Origin: Annona cherimola
Lineage: Eukaryota; Streptophyta; Magnoliopsida; Magnoliales; Annonaceae
NCBI GenBank assembly: GCA_030490835.1
Contig: CM059973.1
Location: 63,740,008-63,804,007 of the forward strand
DNA length: 64,000 nucleotides
Direction: 5' to 3'
Positions 1 to 10,105 of the stretch are shown here, piece by piece. The position numbers and the translations under genes were made by a program. The notes under the pieces are model-generated. The model was not told the origin of the DNA. It did not search any database and saw nothing but the letters and a program-made list of their open reading frames with translations. Position 1 is the stretch's first letter. Every line of letters begins with the position of its first letter.

Positions 1-740
1 CGAGCCCAGAATAGTTCGTATCTGAACTCCTTTGGGGGCCTCCTCCTCCCCTTCGCGGGATCGAGCTGTAACAAAAGCGGGCAATGATCTGACGAGGCAG
101 CTGCGAGGTGGGAAATCCTAGCAAAGGGAAAAAGATCAGTCCAAGAAGAAGTTGAAAGCCCCCTATCAAGCCGAGCTTCCACCCTCTGAGCACCCCTCCT
201 ATTATTACACCATGTCATAGGCGGACCGATAAATCCAAGATCCTGCAAGTTGCATAAGTCAATAGTGTTTCGGAAAGAGTCCATTTGGGATTGACTTCGC
301 GTCCTCACACTGTGATATTCGCTTGGCCCAATCACTTCGTTAAAATCACCTATCACAAGCCATGGTGTGTCACTGTTGTTTGCCAGCTGGTTGAGGATAT
401 TCCATGAGATATGGCGACAATGAGTTTCGGGGTGACCATAGAAACCCGTAAACCGCCAGCCCAAAAAATCAGCGTCAATATGATGTGCCGAGAAGCTCCG
501 AACCGACGCCGGGTGGTCTTCATTCCAAAACAAAGCCAAACCGCCGCTCCTAGCGGCTGCTTCCACCACAAAACAGGAATCAAAATGTATCCTACGTCTA
601 ACCCGATCCATTTCCTTCTTATTTGCTTTAGTTTCACTGAAAAAGACTAACTTGGGAGCTTGTTTTCTAACAAGATAAAAAAGATTGTGAATTGCGCGTG
701 GATTCCCAAGCCCACGACAATTCCAGACCAAAATGGCCAT
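1..740 (-). CDS. LINE ORF2, N-terminal endonuclease part (runs off left edge)
   Basis: The frame starting at the ATG at 740-738 is open for 246 codons to the window edge. It begins MAILVWNCRGLGNPRA, the typical start of plant LINE ORF2. It encodes an apurinic-like endonuclease (exonuclease/endonuclease/phosphatase fold) that nicks target DNA to prime reverse transcription. Visible motifs are a metal-binding SET motif near residue 37, GDFNEV at about 131-136 (catalytic Asp and Asn) and SDHCPL at about 217-222 (catalytic Asp-His pair). No stop or frameshift is visible in this part, in contrast to the damaged ORF1 upstream. It starts only a few bases after the ORF1 region ends at 742, a common spacing for these elements. 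The reverse transcriptase domain should follow outside the window, so intactness of the whole ORF cannot be judged. Confidence 0.9.
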   Translation of the reverse strand, partial: MAILVWNCRGLGNPRAIHNLFYLVRKQAPKLVFFSETKANKKEMDRVRRRIHFDSCFVVEAAARSGGLALFWNEDHPASVRSFSAHHIDADFLGWRFTGFYGHPETHCRHISWNILNQLANNSDTPWLVIGDFNEVIGPSEYHSVRTRSQSQMDSFRNTIDLCNLQDLGFIGPPMTWCNNRRGAQRVEARLDRGLSTSSWTDLFPFARISHLAAASSDHCPLLLQLDPAKGRRRPPKEFRYELFWA

Positions 741-741
741 A

Positions 742-1766
742 TTACTGGAGGTGGGCTTTGGGCGTCCCCAAAGCTACCACCTCCCCCACAAGATGCATTC
801 CCATCTCCTTTGCCCGTTTGTTCATAGTTACCAATGTCTCCGGGTCCCCTTCACGGCCTCTTTTTGTCCCATCTTGACCGACCATTGATACCGCCCCAGA
901 CAACTGCATCCTCTCCACCTGTCTATACCTCCGTTTCCACCTCCCCCTTCCCACCGGGGAATAGCCTTGTTCACTCCCCCTTACAGATGGCCCGCCACTT
1001 AACTCCCATAATCTGTCATGAGAGATTGAGGAATTCCCTTTAAAACCGCCCCCCTCCGCACGCACCTCCACTTCCACCAAACCCCCATCCCGCACCACAT
1101 TCTGGATCATGTCAATCCCCACACCGCTCTTGATATAACTCCCCCTGGAATGAAAATGACTCCCCATGGATGGGACACCAACCCCTTACCCGACCCCGAC
1201 ACCCCCGGTACAATCTCCCCCTTTACAGCAGCTGCCCCTCCCTTTCCCATGCTTAGTACCCCTCTTCCCCCCTACCGCTGACCTCCCCAACAATTCCCGC
1301 CCTTACCCCACTATGGCGCTGAGATGCCGGGCCAGCCTCCTCCCCATGTTGTAGATTCCGGGGATTCACTCCCAAAAGAGGAGGCGAGAGGACTGGCGGA
1401 CTCCCTCGCTGCCAGCTATCAGCCACCATGGCAGAGCCTACCTTCAACGCTGCACATGGCCTGGATAAGCTAGCCGATTGCTCCTCCACCAGAAGTTGCA
1501 GACCTGTTGAATCCACACCCACCTGAGGAGCCGTGAAGACAGAAAGATTGGAAGCACTGGCGTGATGCTCCCCTTGCTGCCCTCTACCAGATTCCGTTTC
1601 GAGCACCAACCTCTGCTCTTCACTACACCCAATGTCCCTCACATTCAGACTCCCATCCATACTCCCAGCCATGGCATTTACCCTATCAGTTGCTGCATTC
1701 GAAAATCCCATCCCGTCTTCCTCCTCCACACGCTGCCCAAGCTTGCCCAAATACTTAATAGGTGCT
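742..1766 (-). pseudogene. LINE ORF1, C-terminal part (degenerate)
   Basis: This is the continuation of LINE ORF1 beyond the LTR-element insertion. The frame from 1774 to 1253 picks up from the ORF1 half at 10106 onward, reading APIKYLGKLGQRVEEEDG directly across the target duplication. It stops at a TAA near 1253. A second open stretch, 1167 to 742, lies in another frame and ends just before the ORF2 start. The variable C-terminal half of ORF1 is therefore broken by at least one frameshift and by in-frame stops. Sequence composition (Ser/Gly/Arg-rich, no recognisable domain) fits the weakly conserved ORF1 tail of plant LINEs. I infer that it no longer makes a full ORF1 protein. Confidence 0.75.
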
Positions 1767-1924
1767 TGATGCAAACCAAGTGCTTGTCGTTAAGAGCACT
1801 GTGATCACCAGTTTAATTTAAATTAACCGAAACACATTAAAGCTACCACTATACGAGTGATAGTGTAGAATAATGGTGAGTCGGGTCGAATCCACAGAGA
1901 GGCGATGTAGTTTTGAATTGTTTT

Positions 1925-2200
1925 TAAGAAAAAGAGGGGGTATAGAGAAGAGAGAGAAAGAGAAAGAAAGAGAGAGAAGAGAGAGAGAGAAGAGAGAGAA
2001 AAGAAGAGAGAGAAAGAGAGAAGAGAGAGAAAAGAAGAACAGGGAAATTATAAAAAATTAGAGAGAGAAAGAGAGGAGAGAGAAAAGGGAGAGAAATTAG
2101 AAGAATAGGAGAGAGGAGAGAGAGAAGAAAAGAAACTAGAAGAAATTAGAGAGAGAAAAAGAAAGAAATTAGAAAGAGAAAGAAAGAAGAGAAAAGATTT
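1925..2200. repeat. GA-rich low-complexity tract in the LTR
   Basis: This is a purine tract of GAGA, GAAAG and AGAAATTAG units. The same tract lies at about 7607-7882 in the other LTR. A 62-codon open frame of Arg/Glu/Lys repeats across it has no coding evidence. Confidence 0.9.
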
Positions 2201-2674
2201 GAGCATAAAAGAAATAGAGGCAAGAAGCTAAAAGAAATTAACTAATTAACAACGCAATTAAAACTATTCTAAGAAAGCAATAGAAGTAATTAAATTCTAC
2301 TATTAAAACAGAAAAGCGAATTACATTAAGTTTAATCTAAAAATTACAAAGCATAGAATAAAGCAGTAAATCTAATTTAAAAATTAAAACTACAAATTAA
2401 AATTTAACAACTACAAATTTCTACTAACTATAAAGCGGAAAATAAAATTTACATCACCCGTAAACAGCGAATCTCCACGTAATGGAAACTTTTATTGCTT
2501 GGCCCCACCTCCTTGCTACGGGTCCCACAAAATGGGTCCTACCCACTTGCTACGGGGTCCCACCAAATGGGTCCCACCCAAGGGGTGTGTGGGGTATGGG
2601 GTGTGTCTTGCCTTGGGATGAGAGACCTCATTTTATAGTTGAGGGAGGGCCCTCTTCCCGTTTGAAAAATCGAT

Positions 2675-3001
2675 GTGGGATTCATTTCATCGCCTGTAGC
2701 TGTAGCTGCTCGTTGCCTGCTTTCTTTTCTCTTCGACCACTGTCGACTCACCGCTTCCGCCACCGATATCATCATCGACGTCGACAGCAAGGGATCATTC
2801 GCCAAGAAATACGACCACTTCAATGCTTTTGACTTCATTGCAGAGATCGATCTCCCGCCCGTCGTTACCAAGCCCACCAAATTCGATGGCTTCATTCTCA
2901 ACGTCACCAACGACGAACTGGAACCCATCCAAGTTCCGGAGGATTATGTTGAGCTGGAAGAGAAGAGGGCTCGCAGCAAATGGTACCCTCGGGGCAGATG
3001 A
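2675..3001 (+). pseudogene. Captured gene-like fragment inside the 3' LTR (unidentified)
   Basis: A 108-codon frame on the plus strand is antisense to the host element. From about 2750 to 2998 it uses almost only C- or G-ending codons (GAC ATC GTC AAG TTC ACC), unlike the surrounding AT-rich DNA. Its product looks like ordinary globular protein (segments KKYDHFNAFDF, TKPTKFDGF and QVPEDYVELEEKRARSKW). I do not recognise the family. The frame has no stop until TGA at 2999-3001 and is preserved without change in the other LTR copy (8357-8683). The simplest reading is an exon piece of a host gene picked up by the element and carried in its LTR. An alternative is a chance open frame in GC-rich DNA, but the codon bias argues against that. 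Overlapping minus-strand frames (2795-3535 and 3168-3821) look like shadows. Confidence 0.5.
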
Positions 3002-4423
3002 AAGGGGCTTGCTGAAATCGAAACTAGTTGCAGCCGGAATCTGTTGCGAGGAGATGGGTACGGGTTTTCTTGGTCGATTTCGGTGGGTAGGCGAATTTTT
3101 CAAAAGGGCCAGTCGGTTTGAAGCCGGAACAAATGGATGCTCGGTGGAATGGGTTTTCAGCCGTAACTCAGGTTGGGCGGAGAAGACAGCTGCTGCGTGA
3201 TTTGATGGGTGTTGGTTGTGGTGGATTTTCGGTGGAGATTGAAGCAAGCCGGTGATTGGTGGGTTTGTGCGGACGGCTATGCTTGGCAGCTGCTGGTTCG
3301 AAAGGGGGAAAAAGATAAGGGTCGGACGGGCGAGAGAGCGGGCTGGAGACGGGAGCACTGGTTCCACGGGTTGGGCATGGCAGATTTGGGCATTTTTGGC
3401 TTGGAGCCGGTTTGGGAAGATGGATGGTTCGTCCGTTGTTGAAGACCGGGCTGTTGAATCGTGGCTGGATTGCTTGGTTTCGGACGACCGGAAATTCTGA
3501 ACAGACGACCGAAAATTCCGAAAGTTGTTGTTCAAAAATTCGTCGTTGCAGCAATGGCTGCAAGATGCTGCCGAAATGATTTTTGGTGTTGCAGGATTCT
3601 CGGGTTTTGATGATGGTGGGTTTAATTGATGCTGCCGGAATTGGGTTCTCCAGTTGGAGCCTGATTTTCATTGCTGCCGGTATTTGCTGTTGCCCAGATC
3701 TGCTGCTTTGGGGAAGATGGAGCTGCAGCCGTAATTTGAAGGTTGGAAGCTTGATTCGGGCTTGGGCAGCTACTGCTGGTTTGGAGAAGACGATGGAGTG
3801 CTTGGATTTATTAAGCTGCAATGGTTGATTCGGTGGCTTGAAAAGAGTCCGGCCATAAGTTTAATAAAAATGGCTGCTCCAATTTGGTGTTGAGATTATG
3901 CTGGTTTTCTGCCTCTGCCGGAAGATGGTTTGACCTGTAAGATGCTGCTGTTCGTTTTGGGGAAGATGGAGCACCGCACTATGGTGCTCCGGCGGCGCAC
4001 ACTCGCGTGTGCTCATGCAGCGAGTTTAAATATAATTTAATAATTTATTATTATTATTAAAAATAATTTCCATAATGACACGTATCATCTTAGTTTAATC
4101 TTTTAATTTATTTTATCTAAATATAATACTTTACTTTGTTCCTAATATAATTATAGTTATATATTTATGATTTTCCAATTAGATGGTCTTATAATTTTGC
4201 CTAAATTATATTAATATGCTAATACATATTTTAACGTTAAAATGTTCTAGGGGATTTATATTTTTAAGTATGTTACAAAATGACCCATTTTATAGCAAAA
4301 TTAAATATTCTATTAAAAATATGATTTTCATGAAATTCCACTTAAAACATGTATTTAGTTAACGTTTTAATACTTAACGGTGTGATTTAATATAAAATTA
4401 AATGAAAATTTTTAGACTTATCA

Positions 4424-4461
4424 CACCCCCCATCTTAAACATTGCTAGTCCCTTAGCAATG
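4424..4461 (-). promoter_or_regulatory. Polypurine tract and adjacent hairpin at the 3' LTR
   Basis: On the minus strand AAGATGGGGGGTGTG (4436-4424 region) directly abuts the LTR start TGATAAG, the position of a plus-strand priming tract. Next to it, 4440-4461 forms a perfect 8-bp stem (CATTGCTA/TAGCAATG) with a 6-base loop. Confidence 0.8.
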
Positions 4462-4750
4462 GAAATAGTTTAATGTATTATAATTTATTATTATTATTAT
4501 TATTTTTTACAAAAATCTAAGTGCACTACTATTAATGATAGTAAGCTTTAGAAGTAAATTTCTTTAGTGTATATGTGTAAAATATTTTCCATGATGCACA
4601 AAAGAGTATATAGCACATGCATATGTGTACTAATGAATAAATGGGCATTAAATAAATTATTTTCAGCTCATCCAAGCTAAGCAACAGTCATATCAAAATT
4701 ATGATAGTGACAGTTAAATTTTTTTTTTTTTTTTCAATATTTTTTTTTCT

Positions 4751-4970
4751 TCCCATCACCATATTTCAGGATATCTAGGGATTTTCTTCTTTTTTTTTTT
4801 CTTTTTTTTATTATATATTTTTTTCTCCCCTCACCATATTTTAGGGTATCTAGGGTTTTTTTATATATTTTTTTTCTATATTTTTTTTATATTCTCCCCT
4901 CACCGTATTTCAGGGTATCTAGGGATTTTTTTTTTTATTCTCCCCTCACCATATTTCAGGGTATCTGGGG
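4751..4970. repeat. Imperfect tandem repeat in the element interior (4 copies)
   Basis: Four copies of a core ending in CATATTTCAGGGTATCTAGG lie at 4751-4780, 4825-4855, 4893-4924 and 4939-4970, separated by T-rich spacers of variable length. They lie between the ORF and the 3' LTR, where large plant LTR elements often carry variable minisatellites. Confidence 0.85.
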
Positions 4971-5331
4971 ATATAATTTTTTTTTTATAACTAACAGCTA
5001 TCAATTATAATGATATTAAAGATTACTTGCTTGGATGATAGAGAAAAAAAACTATATTATCATGGTACCCACAAGGTTCATTGACGTGTAAGTGTAATCA
5101 ATGCTAATAATATTTTGAACACATCATGAAAATATTTTTACAAATATAACTAAATACAGTTTGCTTCTTCACTTAATATCAAGCATAACAAGTGTACTTT
5201 GATTTATCTCTATTTATATATTTTTTATTTTTTTATTTTTTGGATATTTTCTATATATATATATTTTTAATAATAATTAATTTTTTTTTAAGAAATATAT
5301 AAATTTTTTTTTATCCAGTTAAACAAATCAG

Positions 5332-5352
5332 ACCCCCCCAACTTAAATATTG
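5332..5352 (-). promoter_or_regulatory. Second, internal polypurine-like tract
   Basis: The minus strand reads TTTAAGTTGGGGGGGTC, closely matching TTTAAGATGGGGGGTGTG at the 3' LTR, and a similar ATTGCTA sequence follows in both. It may be an internal plus-strand priming site or a relic of a duplication. Confidence 0.45.
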
Positions 5353-5476
5353 CTATCTTTGCACAATAAAATAGCAGGGAAAGAGACAACCTGGGGTGTA
5401 CTGATCTGATGAAATTGTTGCAGCTTTCATCTAAAAAAATGAAAAGAAAACTAACAAAAAAGATATATACACACAT

Positions 5477-5528
5477 GTTGGGTTGCCTCCCAACCAGCGC
5501 TAAGTTTTATGTCTTCAGCCAGACATAA
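5477..5528. other. Two adjacent perfect hairpins downstream of the 556-codon ORF
   Basis: Positions 5477-5494 form GTTGGG-ttgcct-CCCAAC, a 6-bp stem with a 6-base loop. Positions 5507-5528 form TTATGTCT-tcagcc-AGACATAA, an 8-bp stem with a 6-base loop. They lie about 10 bases past the ORF stop in the element's 3' untranslated region and could act in the RNA. Confidence 0.7.
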
Positions 5529-5537
5529 TGTTTAATG

Positions 5538-7208
5538 TTATCCAATTCCTGCTCTATTAAAATTCTTAACACTATGTAGATTATTTATCATTTTCATATG
5601 TTCATGCTCAAGCGTTGTGAAGATTAATGAGTTATCAATGATGTCCAATATGTAGCACTCTTCAATTTGATCATTTATTGAATTCATTGAACTGTTACTT
5701 AATGGGAGCATGATTTTATTTTGGGTTAAACAGAATTCCATTTGAATACAATGCTCTTGGAGAAATTGACTATAATTTGGAATATATTGAATAACATCAA
5801 AGAGCGAAATTTTAACTTGAACCTGTTTAAATATTTGCATCATCTCTTCCTTTTTCATTAATTCATCTATGCTAATGAGCTCATCTTTAAAAGTACTTGA
5901 AATAGCAGGTATGTACTTCTTAAAATTTTCATCAATAATTTCATTTTCATCTCCCCCCAACTTATCCTCAATAAACTCTTTATTTCTCACCTCACCATTA
6001 ATTTGGCTATGATCTATATCATTCATTTGAAACCTATTATCAATCTCCTCAATATTTTCTTGATTTTTATCTTCTTCAAATTTATCATTAATTAATTTTT
6101 CATTATTTTCTATAATATTTTCTTGATTATGAAGAGAGAAATTCTCGTTAAGTGTATGATCTGAGAAACCATCACTCCATAATGTTGTAATTATTACCAA
6201 ATTTTCAGACAATAGATTTTCCGATAGTAGTTGATCTGATTGAATTTGATAGTCAAACTGATTTATTGGAGTGATAGTTGATTCATTAGGTTCCTCCCCA
6301 CATAATGTTTCTACAATATATTCATCATTTATTTTCAAATTATCTTTCTTTTGACTTAGCATTTGGTTGTTAAGAGATTCAACTTCTAAAGCATTTGGAA
6401 ATGCTAAGTCATTTTCAAAATATGAATTTTCCAATGGTATTGGATCTATTTGAAAATTTGAATGATCAACTAGATTATCAATTTGGTCAGTATGATCTGT
6501 CGTCTTAGAAAATAACTGTTGGTCGGAAAGGAATTGTTGATCTAATCTTTCGAATCCTCCCTCTACGTCATCTAAGTGAGGAGGTTGTTGATAATCTTCT
6601 TGCTCTAATGAAAAATTTGAAAAGTCCTCTTGTGGGCAGCAGTCTTGCAAATACATATTTTTATAATGTTCAACTCGATTTACGCACTCTGCAAATCTAT
6701 TTACTATGTTTTCAAAGCCATTGAGAATAATATTTTGCATGTTTTCAAATTTCTCATCATAATTATATGTTTGATGAAAAGATTGGTTAATAGGTTGAGG
6801 TGATGAAAAATTTTCTTCAGGATATGCAGATGGCCCATATGTATTTTCATAATGATTAGATTGATATTGATAATTTAAAAATTGGCTTTGCTCAGGTGGC
6901 CACTGGGTTTGTAGATATGGAGGGTAAGGTTGCATTTGTTGATTTGTCCAAGAAGTATTAGGACAACTCATCCATTCTGAGTTATGTGTATGTGAAAATG
7001 AATTATAATCAGGTGTATGGAACTTATGAAAATTTTGCACTCGCGCTTGATATGGTAAAAATTGAGTTTCATTAGAATATGTCGTTTGAAAAGGAATCGA
7101 TGTATTTACGAATGAACTGTTTGAGTTTTGATAGGCAAGTAAATCATTAAGCTTTTGGTTTAATTCTTCCAACTTACCTAACCGCTGATCAATAAAGTTC
7201 ATGTCCAT
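5538..7208 (-). CDS. Unidentified 556-aa protein of the non-autonomous LTR element
   Basis: This is the only long ORF in the element interior, intact from the ATG at 7208 to the stop at 5538. It begins about 220 bases after the primer site, the normal gag position. The N-terminus (MDMNFIDQRLGKLEELNQKL, about residues 1-26) is a short predicted coiled coil. Residues 30-170 are rich in Gln, Asn, Tyr, Pro and Ser (for example QPYPPYLQTQWPPEQSQF). The rest is strongly acidic, with many Asp, Glu, Asn and Ile residues. No CCHC zinc knuckle, DSG protease site, YVDD or integrase motif is present. It is therefore not a standard Gag-Pol and may be a diverged Gag-like or element-specific RNA-binding protein. 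Retention of a full-length frame next to near-identical LTRs suggests the ORF was recently under selection. Function unknown. Confidence 0.7.
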   Translation of the reverse strand: MDMNFIDQRLGKLEELNQKLNDLLAYQNSNSSFVNTSIPFQTTYSNETQFLPYQARVQNFHKFHTPDYNSFSHTHNSEWMSCPNTSWTNQQMQPYPPYLQTQWPPEQSQFLNYQYQSNHYENTYGPSAYPEENFSSPQPINQSFHQTYNYDEKFENMQNIILNGFENIVNRFAECVNRVEHYKNMYLQDCCPQEDFSNFSLEQEDYQQPPHLDDVEGGFERLDQQFLSDQQLFSKTTDHTDQIDNLVDHSNFQIDPIPLENSYFENDLAFPNALEVESLNNQMLSQKKDNLKINDEYIVETLCGEEPNESTITPINQFDYQIQSDQLLSENLLSENLVIITTLWSDGFSDHTLNENFSLHNQENIIENNEKLINDKFEEDKNQENIEEIDNRFQMNDIDHSQINGEVRNKEFIEDKLGGDENEIIDENFKKYIPAISSTFKDELISIDELMKKEEMMQIFKQVQVKISLFDVIQYIPNYSQFLQEHCIQMEFCLTQNKIMLPLSNSSMNSINDQIEECYILDIIDNSLIFTTLEHEHMKMINNLHSVKNFNRAGIG

Positions 7209-7425
7209 TCTTTAATTTTAGTTTTATTTTTATTTATTTATTTATTTATTTTTATTTATTTATTTTTTTTCTTTTTAAAGCAGGAAAGAATTGAAATTGG
7301 TAATCCAAAGTTCAAGTGCAATAAATAAAGAAAGCAGATAAATAAAGCAGTAAAGATTATACTATTGAAAGCAAGTAAAGAAAATTTAAAACAACTAATA
7401 AAACAATTCAAACCTCAATACGCCT

Positions 7426-7442
7426 CCCCGGCAACGACGCCA
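7426..7442 (-). promoter_or_regulatory. Primer binding site (tRNA-Asp type)
   Basis: On the minus strand TGGCGTCGTTGCCGGGG lies 6 bases after the 5' LTR. It matches the complement of the 3' end of plant cytosolic tRNA-Asp, as I recall it, with one mismatch. Confidence 0.8.
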
Positions 7443-7448
7443 AAAACT

Positions 7449-10105
7449 TGATGCAAACCAAGTGCTTGTCGTTAAGAGCACTGTGATCACCAGTTTAATT
7501 TAAATTAACCGAAACACATTAAAGCTACCACTATACGAGTGATAGTGTAGAATAATGGTGAGTCGGGTCGAATCCACAGAGAGGCGATGTAGTTTTGAAT
7601 TATTTTTAAGAAAAAGAGGGGGTATAGAGAAGAGAGAGAAAGAGAAAGAAAGAGAGAGAAGAGAGAGAGAGAAGAGAGAGAAAAGAAGAGAGAGAAAGAG
7701 AGAAGAGAGAGAAAAGAAGAACAGGGAAATTATAAAAAATTAGAGAGAGAAAGAGAGGAGAGAGAAAAGGGAGAGAAATTAGAAGAATAGGAGAGAGGAG
7801 AGAGAGAAGAAAAGAAAATAGAAGAAATTAGAGAGAGAAAAAGAAAGAAATTAGAAAGAGAAAGAAAGAAGAGAAAAGATTTGAGCATAAAAGAAATAGA
7901 GGCAAGAAGCTAAAAGAAATTAACTAATTAACAACGCAATTAAAACTATTCTAAGAAAGCAATAGAAGCAATTAAATTCTACTATTAAAACAGAAAAGCG
8001 AATTACATTAAGTTTAATCTAAAAATTACAAAGCATAGAATAAAGCAGTAAATCTAATTTAAAAATTAAAACTACAAATTAAAATTTAACAACTACAAAT
8101 TTCTACTAACTATAAAGCGGAAAATAAAATTTACATCACCCGTAAACAGCGAATCTCCACGTAATGGAAACTTTTATTGCTTGGCCCCACCTCCTTGCTA
8201 CGGGTCCCACAAAATGGGTCCTACCCACTTGCTATGGGGTCCCACCAAATGGGTCCCACCCAAGGGGTGTGTGGGGTATGGGGTGTGTCTTGCCTTGGGA
8301 TGAGAGACCTCATTTTATAGTTGAGGGAGGGCCCTCTTCCCGTTTGAAAAATCGATGTGGGATTCATTTCATCGCCTGTAGCTGTAGCTGCTCGTTGCCT
8401 GCTTTCTTTTCTCTTCGACCACTGTCGACTCACCGCTTCCGCCACCGATATCATCATCGACGTCGACAGCAAGGGATCATTCGCCAAGAAATACGACCAC
8501 TTCAATGCTTTTGACTTCATTGCAGAGATCGATCTCCCGCCCGTCGTTACCAAGCCCACCAAATTCGATGGCTTCATTCTCAACGTCACCAACGACGAAC
8601 TGGAACCCATCCAAGTTCCGGAGGATTATGTTGAGCTGGAAGAGAAGAGGGCTCGCAGCAAATGGTACCCTCGGGGCAGATGAAAGGGGCTTGCTGAAAT
8701 CGAAACTAGTTGCAGCCGGAATCTGTTGCGAGGAGATGGGTACGGGTTTTCTTGGTCGATTTCGGTGGGTAGGCGAATTTTTCAAAAGGGCCAGTCGGTT
8801 TGAAGCCGGAACAAATGGATGCTCGGTGGAATGGGTTTTCAGCCGTAACTCAGGTTGGGCGGAGAAGACAGCTGCTGCGTGATTTGATGGGTGTTGGTTG
8901 TGGTGGATTTTCGGTGGAGATTGAAGCAAGCCGGTGATTGGTGGGTTTGTGCGGACGGCTATGCTTGGCAGCTGCTGGTTCGAAAGGGGGAAAAAGATAA
9001 GGGTCGGACGGGCGAGAGAGCGGGCTGGAGACGGGAGCACTGGTTCCACGGGTTGGGCATGGCAGATTTGGGCATTTTTGGCTTGGAGCCGGTTTGGGAA
9101 GATGGATGGTTCGTCCGTTGTTGAAGACCGGGCTGTTGAATCGTGGCTGGATTGCTTGGTTTCGGACGACCGGAAATTCTGAACAGACGACCGAAAATTC
9201 CGAAAGTTGTTGTTCAAAAATTCGTCGTTGCAGCAATGGCTGCAAGATGCTGCCGAAATGATTTTTGGTGTTGCAGGATTCTCGGGTTTTGATGATGGTG
9301 GGTTTAATTGATGCTGCCGGAATTGGGTTCTCCAGTTGGAGCCTGATTTTCATTGTTGCCGGTATTTGCTGTTGCCCAGATCTGCTGCTTTGGGGAAGAT
9401 GGAGCTGCAGCCGTAATTTGAAGGTTGGAAGCTTGATTCGGGCTTGGGCAGCTACTGCTGGTTTGGAGAAGACGATGGAGTGCTTGGATTTATTAAGCTG
9501 CAATGGTTGATTCGGTGGCTTGAAAAGAGTCCGGCCATAAGTTTAATAAAAATGGCTGCTCCAATTTGGTGTTGAGATTATGCTGGTTTTCTGCCTCTGC
9601 CGGAAGATGGTTTGACCTGTAAGATGCTGCTGTTCGTTTTGGGGAAGATGGAGCACCGCACTATGGTGCTCCGGCGGCGCACACTCGCGTGTGCTCATGC
9701 AGCGAGTTTAAATATAATTTAATAATTTATTATTATTATTAAAAATAATTTCCATAATGACACGTATCATCTTAGTTTAATCTTTTAATTTATTTTATCT
9801 AAATATAATACTTTACTTTGTTCCTAATATAATTATAGTTATATATTTATGATTTTCCAATTAGATGGTCTTATAATTTTGCCTAAATTATATTAATATG
9901 CTAATACATATTTTAACGTTAAAATGTTCTAGGGGATTTATATTTTTAAGTATGTTACAAAATGACCCATTTTATAGCAAAATTAAATATTCTATTAAAA
10001 ATATGATTTTCATGAAATTCCACTTAAAACATGTATTTAGTTAACGTTTTAATACTTAACGGTGTGATTTAATATAAAATTAAATGAAAATTTTTAGACT
10101 TATCA
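7449..10105 (-). repeat. 5' LTR of the 8.3-kb non-autonomous element
   Basis: This copy matches the 3' LTR at all but five positions seen by eye and has no indels. It would carry the promoter for the element's RNA on the minus strand. Confidence 0.95.
8357..8683 (+). pseudogene. Second copy of the captured gene-like fragment (5' LTR)
   Basis: The open frame is identical in protein sequence to the one at 2675-3001, because reverse transcription copies both LTRs from one template. See that entry for codon bias and interpretation. Confidence 0.5.

Larger units (their letters stand above)
1767..4423 (-). repeat. 3' LTR of the 8.3-kb non-autonomous element
   Basis: This is the direct-repeat partner of 7449-10105, with equal length and TG...CA ends on the minus strand. 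Composition is sharply zoned: AT-rich at both ends, a GA microsatellite near 1925-2200 and a GC-rich core at about 2460-4020. The core holds gene-like open frames on both strands. Confidence 0.95.
1767..10105 (-). mobile_element. Non-autonomous LTR retrotransposon, 8,339 bp, flanked by 5-bp duplication GTGCT
   Basis: Two 2,657-bp direct repeats (1767-4423 and 7449-10105, constant offset 5,682) end in TGAT...ATCA and flank a 3,025-bp interior. Bases 1762-1766 and 10106-10110 are both GTGCT, a perfect target duplication. On the minus strand the 5' LTR (7449-10105) is followed by a tRNA-Asp-type primer site, then one long ORF, then a purine tract abutting the 3' LTR. No protease, reverse transcriptase, RNase H or integrase motif is present in any frame, so movement would need enzymes from another element. 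By eye the LTRs differ at five sites (1920/7602, 2136/7818, 2287/7969, 2553/8235, 3674/9356), about 0.2%, so the insertion is recent. The primer site recalls the Athila/Tat group of Ty3/gypsy; that assignment is inference. Confidence 0.95.

Noticed and set aside
742..1167. Independent gene on the minus strand
   Set aside because: Position just before the LINE ORF2 start and continuity with ORF1 explain it as part of the degenerate ORF1.
1873..2061. 62-codon plus-strand frame in the LTR (and its copy at 7555-7743)
   Set aside because: Most of it is a translated GA microsatellite of Arg/Glu/Lys repeats; no coding signal.
2795..3821. Minus-strand frames of 246 and 217 codons in the LTR (copies at 8477-9503)
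   Set aside because: They overlap each other and the codon-biased plus-strand frame, are rich in Ser/Pro/Arg/Gln, and show no domain; they look like shadows of GC-rich DNA.
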